Assembly: GCA_028829895.1 (NCBI GenBank) | Contig: CM054180.1 | Coordinates: 112,271,135-112,335,134 of the forward strand | Reading direction: 5' to 3' | Origin: Sinotaia quadrata | Taxonomy: Eukaryota; Mollusca; Gastropoda; Architaenioglossa; Viviparidae | DNA length: 64,000 nucleotides | Shown here: one piece after another, positions 34,218 to 46,400 of the stretch | Numbering within the stretch: the first letter of the stretch is position 1 | How the letters are laid out: each line of letters opens with the position of its first letter | Notes under the pieces: generated by a model | Database searches by the model: none | Seen by the model: the letters and a program-made list of their open reading frames with translations, nothing else | What the model was told of the DNA's origin: nothing | Made by a program: the position numbers and the translations under genes

Positions 34218-36093
34218 ATGAACATTTTTATAAAATATATGGGAAAATTCCCCATCATACAACACCAATATTGGATTGTTTTTCCCAAGGTACCGACACA
34301 CTCACGGACATTGCTGGAGTGGCCCCAAAAAGAGGACTAAATAACTGCACTACACATCAATTACATCACACACACACAAAAAACCTTTAATAAAAAAAAC
34401 CCCACCCATTTCAATCGACAGGACATGACGGAAGACAAAAGATGGTCCCATCCACCTCCAGAGACAAGCGAGGGGATCAAAGCACTGCCTGAGTGCCACC
34501 AAAGGCAAGAACATCTTCGGATGAAAACCTTAAAACACGCTCAGGCAGGAGAGAAGTAAACGAAACAACAATATGGTAGAGCAGTGTTGTACATGAGCTG
34601 AATAAAGCATGTGAGAAACTGGCAGAAGTGTTCTGGCATCCTCTTTCACTGTTGCTGCCCTTTGGTGTGAACGACTTGAATCTACCCCATCAGAGAAGTA
34701 TATAATATACACGCAAATTACATAACTAGAACCACTTTTTCAACGTAATTGAATTTTAAGCATTTCAAAAATGTCCAAAGTATACAACCTTCAAAACCAC
34801 ACTCGAATGACGATGAAAACTCAGAAGAAAAACTATTAAAATATGAAATATAGTTATTTATGCCAAATATATTAACAACAAAGATAGAAGTATGAGAGAA
34901 AAATAACCCCACATGTGAAAATCATCATTTACAAAGGGAAAGAAGTGGTCATTCATGAAAAATATCGACAGGATTTAGTATTGATATGTTTACCTAGTCG
35001 TGGTATATACAGTTGATGGAAATAAGGGTTGGATTAAATATCTTTAAGAGGATAACGACAAACACTGCAAAGATTCGCATTTTGTGTCTAATGATTATTT
35101 CTCATGAAAGAAGTTTGAACTGAATGTTTATTAATAGTGTTTACATCTCGTTTAGAAAGCATAATGACAGAAAATATAATTTCAAGGAATTCCACTTTGA
35201 AATGTTTTCAGTGTGTTGTTAGCTTTGTTTTACTATCGCTGACGCTTTAAAATATGTAGTACTATTTAAAATATGTAGCATTATTTAAATTAAAATATAT
35301 ACATAATTACATTAGTCGATATATGATCTAAACAGATAACTCCAAGGAAATTGAAATATTCACACAAACTAGCATATGTATAAGCTTTCAATACAAGAAA
35401 ATATTACTCACAATTGACGCCTTAGTGTACGTCCTACTTGTGATATTACAATCTGTGTGCCAAGTCTCCTGAAAGTGTCTTTGATATATCTCCGAAATCT
35501 CTCCTTGGCATAAGGTCAACTTTGAACGATATACGGTTTGAATCGAATGTTATAAATAACAATATAAAGATCTTAGACATAATTTTGTGTGGAAGTTATA
35601 AATAAATTTTCTTCAATACTGCATCAGTCAGTATATACGGCGATAAGATTCCGTACGCCAGTGTGCATGTACTCAGCAAAGCGAGTTGGACAGGTTTATT
35701 TGTAAGCATTGGCAGTAGATTTAAATTTTTAAAAGTACATATGTGGTGTTCTGAATGAAACTGTCCCTGCATGTTATAGTCACTTATAATAACTGTTAAG
35801 ACACTGGTTGACATTCAACTAACCGTCGTGACTCACACGTTTCGATCAGTTTCGATAGGCTAGTTAATGATAGTTGTTAAAATGACAAAATGACTGTTAC
35901 GTTAATTCATCATCATCATTTCTGAGCCATGTGTATAAGTTGAGCATTAGAACATTAACATTATAAGCATAATCACTAATAGCAGGATCTGTCTCTTTGC
36001 TCTAGTTGTGATTGAATTTCATTCTGCTTTAAATTCACTCCATTAGGTACTTGTCGTTATCTTCTGTAATTTATAAGGAAACTGAAAGTAAAT

Positions 36094-36183
36094 AGAACGA
36101 TACAGTGTCTTCCTAGATATTATCAACACAATTTAAACAGAACGATACAGTGTCTTCCTAGATATTATCAACACAAAGTAAAC
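36094..36183. repeat. 45-bp tandem duplication
   Basis: Two near-identical 45-bp units starting AGAACGATACAGTGTCTTCC. CA-rich fragments with AAACAAGCA follow. Confidence 0.9.
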
Positions 36184-36294
36184 AAGCACTATACAAAGTA
36201 AACAAGCAAAGGACAAATAAACAAACACTACACAAAATAAACAAGCACTGCGGACAATACCTTGAAAGGCATTAAATTACTTTTTGTGTCTTAC

Positions 36295-36399
36295 CTCTAC
36301 CTTTAACACTAGAGTGTCAAAGGTCATACGGTTCTTGTTCTCTACGTGCACATATAGGAAGGAAAGAAAAAATACTGTGAACTGTTTTATTCACACGTG
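36295..36399 (-). promoter_or_regulatory. Candidate 5' exon and E-box of TRIM-A
   Basis: On the minus strand a CACGTG box (36,394-36,399) is followed within about 100 bp by a donor of shape GTAGAG|GTAAGA at 36,294. The distance from this donor to the start of the next duplication arm (37,960) is about 1.7 kb, as at the left end of the window (1,107 to 2,870). Sequence similarity to the two clear modules (1.1 and 58.8 kb) is weak, so this is a positional inference. Confidence 0.25.
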
Positions 36400-37958
36400 A
36401 CCAGAAAGTTGTAACCGCCCCTGGTATCTGAGAGAGTTCTTACGATGTAAAGGAAACTAATTACTAAATGTCATTCCCCATATGTTTCAACAAAAGGCAG
36501 TGTCAAGCAGTTACTACAACAATATCGACTTAGTGCGCCAATCAACAAGTATCAGTACAGTTCCATGACGCACTAATAAAGTAATTAGATTTAATATATA
36601 AATCAAAGTCGATCTCATGTATTGCTATTTAATGCTATGTTAATGCTAGTCGTAAAAATAACCCTGCATGTGACAATGGCATCAGGTGGTTTGTTAGGTA
36701 AATTACCAATAGCAACCACAGTAGCATATACTTGCCAATAATTAACTTAATAACAATTAACCCATGAGCAATTGGGCAGAAGTTATTATGAACAACTCAT
36801 TAGAATGGATTACAACATTGACGTGCATATCAGGCTGTACAGTTTAACTATAAATATTTCTTGTTCATGTTTTCTTCTCAGATAAGAATTTGACTGTCTG
36901 ATAGAATACCGCTATTACACACACACACATTAAATATTAATTTTACAAGTAGTGATCGACCAGTGTGAGAAAATATTGTAATTTTGTTTAAATATGTCTT
37001 ATTTTTACTGTACTGATGTTTGCTAACTGTTGTGACTTTCAATGAATTTACAGATTTTATTCTGAAACAATAAAATATTTATTTACATGAAAAGGATCTA
37101 ACTGTTGGGTGGGATGTTTATACATAAACGTTAGTGCAGTGAAGACATCCAGGACGGTCGGAACTGTGAGTATCAAACGTGTAAATTTGTTCAATGTCCA
37201 GTAACATTCCATTATATTTTGTAGAATGAGGTGTAAATCCGACTAATGTCAGCATTAAGGATCTGCCTCATGGTGATGACATAATAGTCTCCACTCATTA
37301 TTCTATGGAATAGTAATATCTATATATAATTATAACTTAATAAATATGCTTTCACTATAAGACTGTCATTAATTAATTTTCTTATACTATGTAACCCTCT
37401 AGCGGGTCAGAATCTGAATTAAAAGTTGAAAGTCTAATTTGCGCTAGATCATTCCGGAGTGCACTCTAAGCGACATGATTATTTGCCTAGCTATTGCTAT
37501 TACCCTGGCTGCAGATTAACCTATCTGTATTCTAGCTTTATCTTTGATTATAATTGCTTCACCTTAATAAATGGTTATATTTTGTATCTCCTTCATCCCC
37601 CTCCAAATAAAATGCACGCTTCAATTCTTTTCTAAAGAAAATTCCTAATATGAAAATATATAAGAAAATGTAATCAAGAACAAACAAAACATACCAGAAA
37701 TACACACATTAAGTATTCACATTTATTACAAAGACAAGTAAGATTAGTGTAAAGTCAGTTAATTATCTAATTGTTTCATACACTCCAGTAACTGTTCTCT
37801 GCATTCACACACAGAGAAATCTAAATTAATTTGATAAGACTTTAAAAAAATGTCCTATAACATTGATTTTTTTTGTCAAACAATGTCCATTCAATCACAC
37901 AAAGTCAATTGGCTCGGTTATAATTATAATATAATAAATGAAATCTAAAAATAACTTA
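36400..37958. other. Intergenic, nothing recognised
   Basis: AT-rich spacer between the presumed 5' end of the TRIM-A unit and the 3' edge of the TRIM-B unit. No repeat D copy is seen here, in contrast to the equivalent spacer at 1.3-2.9 kb. Confidence 0.4.
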
Positions 37959-38926
37959 TTGTCACCTTAAGGTGATAACGGGGCATAAGATGTACAAGTC
38001 ACGTGATACGAAGTAATTTCCTAAAAGAGACGAAAACAAATTTAGTACCGAGGAATATCTAAATTGAATAGTAATCTTGAATGGACAGTCAGTGTGAAGA
38101 TAACAAAATTAGTCTTGTGTGAAAGCAATTGAAAACTGACATTGATACAAATCACTGAAATTTTTTTAATTGTAATTATAGAGCATCGCTACAAAATGCA
38201 TTTTTGAATATATTTTAATTCTTTGCAGAGACTTTGTCCTACGGTTCATATTCCATTCATTCAATAAGCAATAAGTACCATATATTTTACCACCACTACA
38301 CCAACGAGAATAATTAATTGCAAATGACAGAGTAAATTTGCTCCTCATTATTTTTAAATTTAATTGTCAGAGTGACCTTACCTTGGACACTCCTTTGGTG
38401 TTCTTTTGAAAGTGTCTGAATTTGACGTAAGCACCCAAAACACGAATATTCTAGATTCGCTGACTTAGTGGAAACTGAGTGAGCATTTTTCTATTATCCA
38501 ATGTTAATCATTTAGGTCAATGGGCTGAGATTAAGGAGTTGCTTGCAGTAGATTATTATGTCATCTAATCAAAGTGACAAAGAAGTAAGAAGACCGTCTT
38601 GAAGACAGTCGTTAGCCTAAGTGGTGAGTTTAATTGACTGACTGAGAGAGAAAGAAACATTTCTTGCATTTTTACTATGACATGTTATACTTGTGTTTAT
38701 GTAGAGATGTACTCTGTGAGTTGAATGTTGCTTATTACAAATATTTGAACTAAGCTTCACCCATGCCGTGTACTAATATGTGAATTATTTGAAATACTGT
38801 ATTTATTTATCATATGTGCTTGGGGATAATAAATTCTGTTGCAGAAAATTGTAAGTTTAAGAATGGAGTGTGAGGTAGAGTGGAATTATATTTTAATGAA
38901 TAGGAAACTTAGGCTTTTCGCAGCAG

Positions 38927-39055
38927 GGTTCTGAAGTCATTCAATAAGTATACTATATTTTAAACCGAGAATAATTATTAACAGGGTTCTGAGGTCATTC
39001 AATAAGTACCATACATTTTAAACCGAGAATAATTAATAACAGGGTTCTGAGGTCC
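38927..39055. repeat. About 62-bp tandem repeat, start of repeat B copy 3
   Basis: About two units of CAGGGTTCTGAGGTCATTCA followed by ATAAGTACCATA and AACCGAGAATAATTA. The copies at the window start and at 3.14 kb have one to two units. Confidence 0.75.
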
Positions 39056-39104
39056 AGCTACGAAATCAAGATAGATTTTGTGTCAAAAATCTTATTTGAA
39101 AGTA

Positions 39105-39395
39105 AATGTCTAAGTTTGTTGAAGAAATATCTCTCATTGTTCAAGGAAGCAAGAGTAAAATGCGTGTCTACAATGTATTGTTCAAGGAAGCAAGAGTAAA
39201 ATAGGTGTCTACATTGTATTGTTAAGTACAGAAAGAGTAACATACGTTTCTGCATTGTATTGCTAATTACTGAAAGAGTATAATACGTGCTTGCATTGCG
39301 TGCCTGCATTTTGTTACTGAAGTACATAAAGAGTAAAATGTTTGTCTGCATTGTATCAGTGAAGCTTAGAAAGAGTAAAATACATGTCAAGATAA
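39105..39395. repeat. About 45-bp minisatellite of repeat B copy 3
   Basis: Six to seven imperfect units of AAAGAGTAAAATACGTGTCT followed by GCATTGTATTGCTGAAGTAC. The same unit occurs once or twice at about 200-290, 3,290-3,370 and 58,140-58,190. A minus-strand open frame (39,058-39,429) is a by-product. Confidence 0.7.
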
Positions 39396-39764
39396 AGAAT
39401 ATATATGAAGGAGTGGGTGTGTGCATCAAACTTTACATGAACATAAACTCTATGAATTATGCTTTTTATAACCTTAAGATAGGATTAGACCAAAATGTGG
39501 TATAATGCACAAAAGCACAGGGCTTTGAGTAGCATCATATTTTTCTTCTTTTATGATGCCTTTTTAATACTCGTCTCTAGTTAACCTGTAAATAATTTGG
39601 GTGTATTAACATTTTGAACTTTACTGAAAAAGAGAATGTCCCGCTTCTTTGGAATGGACATTTTTAAATAGAGAAACATTGCGGTAAACCATCGAGAGTG
39701 AGCATATCAGACATCTGACAGGAGCCTCGAACATCCTTTTGGTGACGGTTGTCAGTGATCAGTG

Positions 39765-39885
39765 TTGAATAAAGCTTGCATTGTCTAAAGTTTGTATTGT
39801 TGAATAACGCCTTCACTGTCTGTATTGCTAAATAAACTGTATTGCCTGTAGTGAATAAAGCCTGTATTGTATATAGTGCCTGTAT
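39765..39885. repeat. Degenerate minisatellite, paralogue of 6,439-6,690
   Basis: Three to four units built from TTGAATAA, GCCTGTATTG and TGTAGTG, shorter than the copy-1 array. It is followed by the shared TGCAAGATCTGCTAGAGCAA. Confidence 0.6.
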
Positions 39886-41849
39886 GATGATGCAAGATCT
39901 GCTAGAGCAATAAAGCATCTCGACTTCATTGTCGACATACTAGATCAATTCTTTCTTCATATAATTATGCAGATTATTTTTGATGGATGAAATCTGCATA
40001 TGCTTATTTTGCAAACACTATTATTATGTGTGTTTATAGAAATATACTATTTTTATGCATTGTTTGTTTTCATTATAAAATAAAGTCAAAACAATGCATC
40101 GAATTTTTATCACATAAAAGGGATCCATCGGTTTTCTGTCATTTCTGTTTCATTTGAGATCACGGAAGTTGACGGAAATTGTAAGAAAGCATATATACTT
40201 TCCACGTTCACTTCAAATAACGTTATGTAAAGAATAAATGCTATTACTGCAATTAATCGTAAAGCCTGTTTTCGTTTCTAATAATGAATTTCTTCGTAAA
40301 TCCAAAGAAACTTCACATATATTCTTGTCGCCATTCACATATGTTTACTTACAAATATTCATTGGATTAACTCAGGTATTTTAGTACTATAATTATTGAA
40401 GAGTTCATGACATTCTGATTCACAAACACCTTGAAGCTTAGAGCAGTTTATTCAGATTTAGTTTTGTGTCTAGAGAAACGTATTCCAATTCTTTCAAGCA
40501 AATGTGAATTATTCAAACGATAAAAAAAAATTATAAAAAATCTTTCCCGATAATCTATTCAATATTTTCCTGGCTTCAAACACGGACACACACGTACACA
40601 CAGACTCACAAGCACGCACTCGCTCGCACACAGAGAAACGCTTATGCTGTAAACAAAATTGTGAAAGAAAGGAAAATATACACATAAAAGGGAATATATT
40701 TTATAAACTGTAAGCAGACAGCTGGAAATAATCGTAAATGTAATTTTTATTTTGATTGAAATGATTAAAAAGTGTTATTTGGCAAAGGAATTGTAGTGAT
40801 GCTTGTGTTTTCATAATATTTATTATCAGTATTATGAACAGCTGGTTAAATCGTTCATTTCTTGCCGTTGAACTGAAGTCTAATGTAGTTCACTGGATAG
40901 ATGATACAGGAAGTGTAGATACCTGCAAATGTGAAATAAATTTTACATATAACAACAGATTGTTTCAAGAAAATTTGCATAATTCTCAGTTGAAAAAAAA
41001 TAATTGATTCAGTTTCTTATATAAAATAACTGTTACATAATTTCAAATGAAAGAAAACTAAAACTGTACAAAACTTCATACTCTTTAGTTGAGTCATATT
41101 GATCTTATTCAATCAGATTCAATCATGTTTATTCGTATTCACAAACGATCAATAAACGTGTTCAAAAGAACTGTCATATTCCGAAGTATACAATCATGTT
41201 CAAACTAGACCAGTATGTTCAGATGTGTAAAACCATGTCGATCATATTCAGTAGTTATGGTGAGTAGATTAAGTCCTATTTGTTGCAGGCAGTTATAAAC
41301 AACACTGAACATCACCAACGCCAGAAGTGCTTAATGTCACTAGATTAATTAAGTTACGTGTTCAATATAATATAATATGCATGCATTAAACGGATGACAC
41401 ACACACGCGTATAAAATTTTGTTCTTTTTAAATACTCAGGTAAAGAAGAGATTTGTGAAACGGAATACAATCTGTAATTTTCTGTGTTAATTTATGTTTT
41501 CATTCACTCTGTGAAAGAAATAATAAAATATATCGTTCTACTTCCAAATCACATTTACTGCAACAAATAACTCGAGATTCATATTATTAGGAATGGTGTA
41601 TTTTTGTGTATGAAGCTTATAATTGAAAATAATACTACAGAGCAATGGTACATAGAATGACGACTCATACACCTCAGAGATATGTGAACGAATCCAGAGT
41701 TTCTTTATAAAAACTCGGACAAACTATTTTACTGACTCAAAGTCTGGTGCGTGAAAACTACTTGGAAACATCTGTACTGTACTTCCTTAATCATCAATAG
41801 ATAATTTTAACAACAATTATATTATTATAAACAATGTTCTATTAACTCT

Positions 41850-43601
41850 GGACAATCGTTCGGTTTTTCCTAGTGTAGACATCAGAAATCACATTAACAT
41901 ACATTTATAATCAGATTTATGGATATCATTCGACACAACATGAGAGTGGAGTTTTAAAGAAATATTTAAGGTCATTGTAACCTTTTCAATGATGGGGGCT
42001 GTCACCAGCATGTTTTCACAATCACACGGTTTGCAACATGTCAGTGTCATTCTTACTTATATGATGGTCCAATGTATCCCTTCTAGGCACATTACACAAC
42101 TGTTTCAGAATCTTTGATGCACTCACAAAGCGAACCCTGAAGAATCATCCACAATTTCACAAGCACTAGCAAGCACATCAGGAAGAATGTTCCCGAAAAT
42201 TTGTGTCTGCTACTCAAGCACACTACAAGGAATCTTCGTAAATTCTCGAAACCAAACTCAGGGCACACATCCACCAAATTGGCTTTGGAATGGAATCCAA
42301 CAAGAATCAGCTTACACCAAAGCATTTACTGATAAGTGACAATGCTGGATTCACACACCAATGTAATGTGGTAGAGTACAGTAGTCACTATAGACAGAAG
42401 TGAAAAATGGTGTGCTTTTCTTTGTAAAAGTCAAATCAAGGCAGCACTAAATTTCAAACTCCTTTCCCTCTTACAAACATTCTCAAGTTACAAATCCTGC
42501 AAACAATTTCGTTAACCATTTACACACACAGTACAAGAAATGTAGCAGCATTCAAAATACACAAGTATGTTGTACACCATAATGAAATTAGTGTACATAG
42601 AAATAATGTTTCAGTTGCATAAATATTTTTTAATTTAAATCATAGATCAAACACAATCATGTGCAAAATATTCATTGTTCATTCTTCCTTCAAACAAAGT
42701 AACTTTCGATCCACCCCTATTGAATGAAATTGTTATGAACAACTGGGAATCTATTAGTCAGAAAAACAACTCATCCGCTTGGAAATGGATTGGATTCCGT
42801 CAGCAATTTCTAGTTTATTCTCCACCTGAGTTGTTTGCTCCAACTAAAAAAAAATCATCATAAGCAGTGCCCAAGGTCGGGTCAATTTGACATTTAACAA
42901 TGTATATAACAAGTAAGATTAGAAATAGGGTTGGGCAAATTTCCTCCATCATATACAGTAATGCAATTTTAAATATATATGTAAGCATTGATAAAAATAC
43001 ATTTAAAGTTGTCTTAGCAACTTAAAAGTTTTCACAGAGCGAGTTTACAAGAAAACTATTATGTGTCACATGTCCTGTTATGTTTAACAACCCTGTCACA
43101 GAATCAAACTAAATATTATCAGTATCATAGTTAATATATCAGCTCTAACATTGGCGAAAGCCAGACAACCTAATCTGTCTTCAGTCCTATGTCAAATCAT
43201 ACAGGACTATTATTCATATGACATACTAACAAACAAATTAGTTGACGTGCCTTGAGTTGGCAAATGTTATATTTCCCCTTTGATTAATTATAAATTATAA
43301 TATTAACATCTCCGGCTCTGTCCTTCAGCCAACTCATTTCAGTCACTCTAACAAATTAACCAAAGTATGGGTTAAGATAACAAAAATAAAGATTTAATGA
43401 TAACAATAAAAAGTTAACAACGGAATTCTAATCCCGTACATAGGTCACCCGAGACCGTTTATTATGTTCACTTAAAATAAGTCCAAATTAAATGTTCTTA
43501 ATTCTGGTCGGTCAATTTATTGGTTTGGGGTATTCCTTCACTTGTGATCACGTAACAAAGATGAACCCACAACCGTTAATTCACTCGCGGTATCTTTTGC
43601 A
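41850..43601. other. Unit-2-specific insertion, unassigned part
   Basis: This sequence is absent from the first arm between 10.43 and 10.55 kb. It includes a block at 42,690-42,845 that recurs at 58,250-58,395 (ACTTTCGATCCACCCC-like phrase, then TTAGTCAGAAAAA and CAGCAATTTCTA). It also includes repeat C copy 2 at 42,885-42,950. The AT-rich stretch from about 43,260 resembles LTR-type sequence, but its ends were not identified. A minus-strand frame at 42,092-42,325 is not recognised. Confidence 0.4.
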
Positions 43602-43606
43602 TTGCC

Positions 43607-44943
43607 TGTCTGGATATTTATAAATCTCACCCGGATCCCATCGATAAATATTAAAAAAGAAATATAGGAAGGAATAAAATTTAGATGTAAGAAATTATTA
43701 GTAAACAAAATCTAAATATAGATGCAAAAGGTAGTTTAATAAGGGCTTATACAGACATAGGAATTGGTTATTACATCACCCATAAGACAGAGGGGATGTT
43801 TTTTCTGAAAGAAGTAAGCTAGTTAACGTTGTGAACACTGGTCAGGCGGAAATCTGAGCAGTCCACGCATAGTAAAAAGCATCCTTGATCGTAAAGAGAG
43901 CCGTGAATGAAATGGAGTGAGGTGATCGTTTAGCATACGCAAGTTTAATGGGGCAGAAGGAAGTCTGAAGTATAGTTAATCCTACGAGTGAATGAGAGCT
44001 TGGATGCAGTCCTGTCCTTAGGTCAAACTGCGTAGCCTTTAATTAGGGAAGTAAACCCAAGCCATGTGCTTTTCCCATGACAGGGACACATGCCAGGTGT
44101 GTAGCGGAAGCCCAGATTTTGATGTAGTGTAAATCTGAAAATGTGTGTGATAAGCCAAAAGGTTTGAAAAAAGGACGTATGAGATATTTTTAAGGAAATC
44201 CGTAGGCTATTGTTACGGAATACTTCAATCCTTGGTTTTGGCTAAATGGAAGCATTTTTGCCATATGTTTGGAGGCTTGCATTTTGGTAGCATTGCTTCT
44301 CTTGTTGTCAACAGTTTGCTGAAGTGTATCATCCATTGCTTCATAACAACGCCATATTACGTTGCTTAGGAGGGGAAGTCTACATAGACTCAGCCAGTGA
44401 CACAACGTTAGACTCCGCCAGAGTAACTAAGTCAAGTGAAAATAGTCTTTGGTCAGGAGTGCGAGAAATGTCTTTAACCCTGTTGGAACTATCGGGAACT
44501 TTGTGCCAATCTTTGTTTTTGTTGAACAGAAAAAAAACTATAATAATTTGGTCAGGGAAAACATAACTAGCTAGGGAAAGCTAACCTTTCTCTGATAGAC
44601 ATTATAAGCATTGTACTAGGTGTATTTTATATTTGATTGCTGTTTTATTTTCTTTTATTTGTTTTATTTTAGCATATAAATATTTTATTAATTTTCATTT
44701 GTCTTGTGTCATTTCTTATCACTTTCATTTCGTGTAAAAATTGTGTCTGTCTGTCCGTCCGACTGTCCATTTGTCTGTCTGTCTGTCCGTCCATTTGTTT
44801 ATCTGCTTGTCCTTTCGTGTGTCTGTGCTTGTCATTATATGTGAGGACCCTGTCCTCGGGGGGGGGGGGGGGGGCGACGAGCCATTGGAGCGATTGACTT
44901 CAAATTGTTGTGTAATTCGTGTCGTCCATTGTACGGGGTACCA
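43607..44943 (+). mobile_element. Solo LTR of the Gypsy family, TSD TTGCC
   Basis: A 1,337-bp LTR starts TGTCTGGATATTTATAAATC and ends GTACGGGGTACCA. It is flanked by TTGCC at 43,602-43,606 and 44,944-44,948. It matches the 3' LTR of the degenerate Gypsy element at 51,905-53,219 over its length and lies in the same orientation. No internal sequence remains. Small frames inside are chance. Confidence 0.85.
44858..44874. repeat. Run of 17 G near the LTR end
   Basis: A homopolymer of 17 G in the solo LTR. The other copies have short G-rich or no runs here. It is prone to length change and sequencing error and can form a quadruplex. Confidence 0.85.
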
Positions 44944-44949
44944 TTGCCA

Positions 44950-46200
44950 ATGACGTCACGTCGATGATCGTCCACTCAGGCACGAATAGATGAATCACCA
45001 GAATAGACAGGAAGGTATAACTTTAGTCAGGGGACAAAAATATGTGGCAAATCCAGTGAAAGAAGGCCAGCTGAAATATACAGTATATCTATCTATAGCT
45101 AATACGAGCAATCGTTAAGGTTTCAAGGCGACAGTAATAGACGGCTCTTACAGTTTCTCATCATAAATCGTTAGCTACACGCTAACATATATTTTATAAA
45201 ACCTCATAGAAAATATTTACAAATGAAATAATTATATTTATATTTCTACAGTTACATGAATCAACTAGCATATCCAACAAATGGTTTACTTTAATACTCA
45301 TTAAATAATCAGCTCAATCTCCATTCAGCTATACTGGCTACAAAGGGTTTACATAAAGAATAGAACACAACACGTGATAATCATATTTAATCATATCTAT
45401 ATAAAACGTGAATTATTACATGTACCACTCAAACCTCGGTGGAAGAGAAATGCGTTAGGTTGGTACAACTTTCATTATTACATACACATGGATATTTTAC
45501 ACAACATTTCATCAATAATATAAAACGATAAATTCTAAGAAGTCAATATATTTACCACTTGCAGAAACGTGCACAACCTCCGTTTGCCTACGCAAGATCA
45601 ACCCTTCAATAATAGTGTGGATACGATGCGCATGGGTTTATTAGCGTATATATATATATATATATGAATGACTAGCTAGGGGTCAACCCACAGGTAATTC
45701 TACATAACTATATGAAATGCAAACATCCAAAAAAGGGCACCCCGTATCCGGTCAATATTCCTCCACTATCACTATCACCCTCACTCCTCTGTACCTTCCC
45801 ATTTCTACGCGTGATCAATGATGTTGACCTTTATTATTTACTATGTTTAGCGTACGTGGGTGTGGTAGTATTGCATAATCGACCACGCGACTTAATCGCT
45901 GTGGGTAGATAACAAATAGATATTATTAAAATAGAAAAAGAGAGATAGAATGCAAGAGCATTGTTTGCTCGTAGTTCTACCATAACATTATGATTGGATA
46001 AGTTTTTAATATGCACTCTGTAATTTTTCTGGTATGGTAGAGTGATTCATACGCGTTTCCAGATTTAAACTGTGTATTAATAAAATCACTATATTCTGGA
46101 TTTTAAATTTCAATTATTAATTAGACTTATTGTTGAATTAAATTGAATTAAATATATAAATAAAAGAAATATTGTTAAAAGTGAGGTTATTCTACAAAAT
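44950..46200. other. 3' flank of TRIM-B, nothing recognised
   Basis: AT-rich, with a short (TA)n run at 45,647-45,665. The part from about 46,030 aligns with 10,550 onward. No polyadenylation signal could be placed with confidence. Frames at 45,712-46,016 show no domain. Confidence 0.4.
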
Positions 46201-46205
46201 AAATA

Positions 46206-46400
46206 TTATTGAAATGCACAAACCTTGTTCAGGAAAGAGTAAAGATCAAACAATGCATAACACTGCTCTCCCACATTCTTTGCCATAACTCCTTGGTCTC
46301 TGCCGTCCACGTACACATGAAGAGAGTGGGATGTGTCAACCATCACACCGAGACGACTTCCCTCTTTAACAGTCTTTAAGGCAGGACACGAGTAGCGAGT
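46206..46400 (-). CDS. TRIM-B exon 4 (terminal): end of NHR
   Basis: This exon encodes 64 residues plus stop, after an acceptor CTCTAG at 46,401. It contains GVMVDTSHSLHVYVDG, DQGVMA and CYALFDLYSFLNK, then VCAFQ and TAA. DLY before the end matches the DLYG of Neuralized repeats, so stopping here gives a complete domain. TRIM-A reads through the same point. Confidence 0.7.
   Translation of the reverse strand, partial: TRYSCPALKTVKEGSRLGVMVDTSHSLHVYVDGRDQGVMAKNVGEQCYALFDLYSFLNKVCAFQ

Larger units (their letters stand above)
32621..36290. other. Unassigned stretch
   Basis: A plus-strand frame at 32,873-33,127 (starting MATDGETTAVRQD) is not recognised. The sequence from 33,201 (TGTTACGTCGCC) resembles an LTR start, but no matching end or target duplication was found. 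The remainder is AT-rich with no supported gene. Confidence 0.3.

Noticed and set aside
33201..34260. Another LTR starting TGTTACGTCGCC
   Set aside because: No matching end and no 5-bp duplication could be found. Only the start resembles solo LTR 1.
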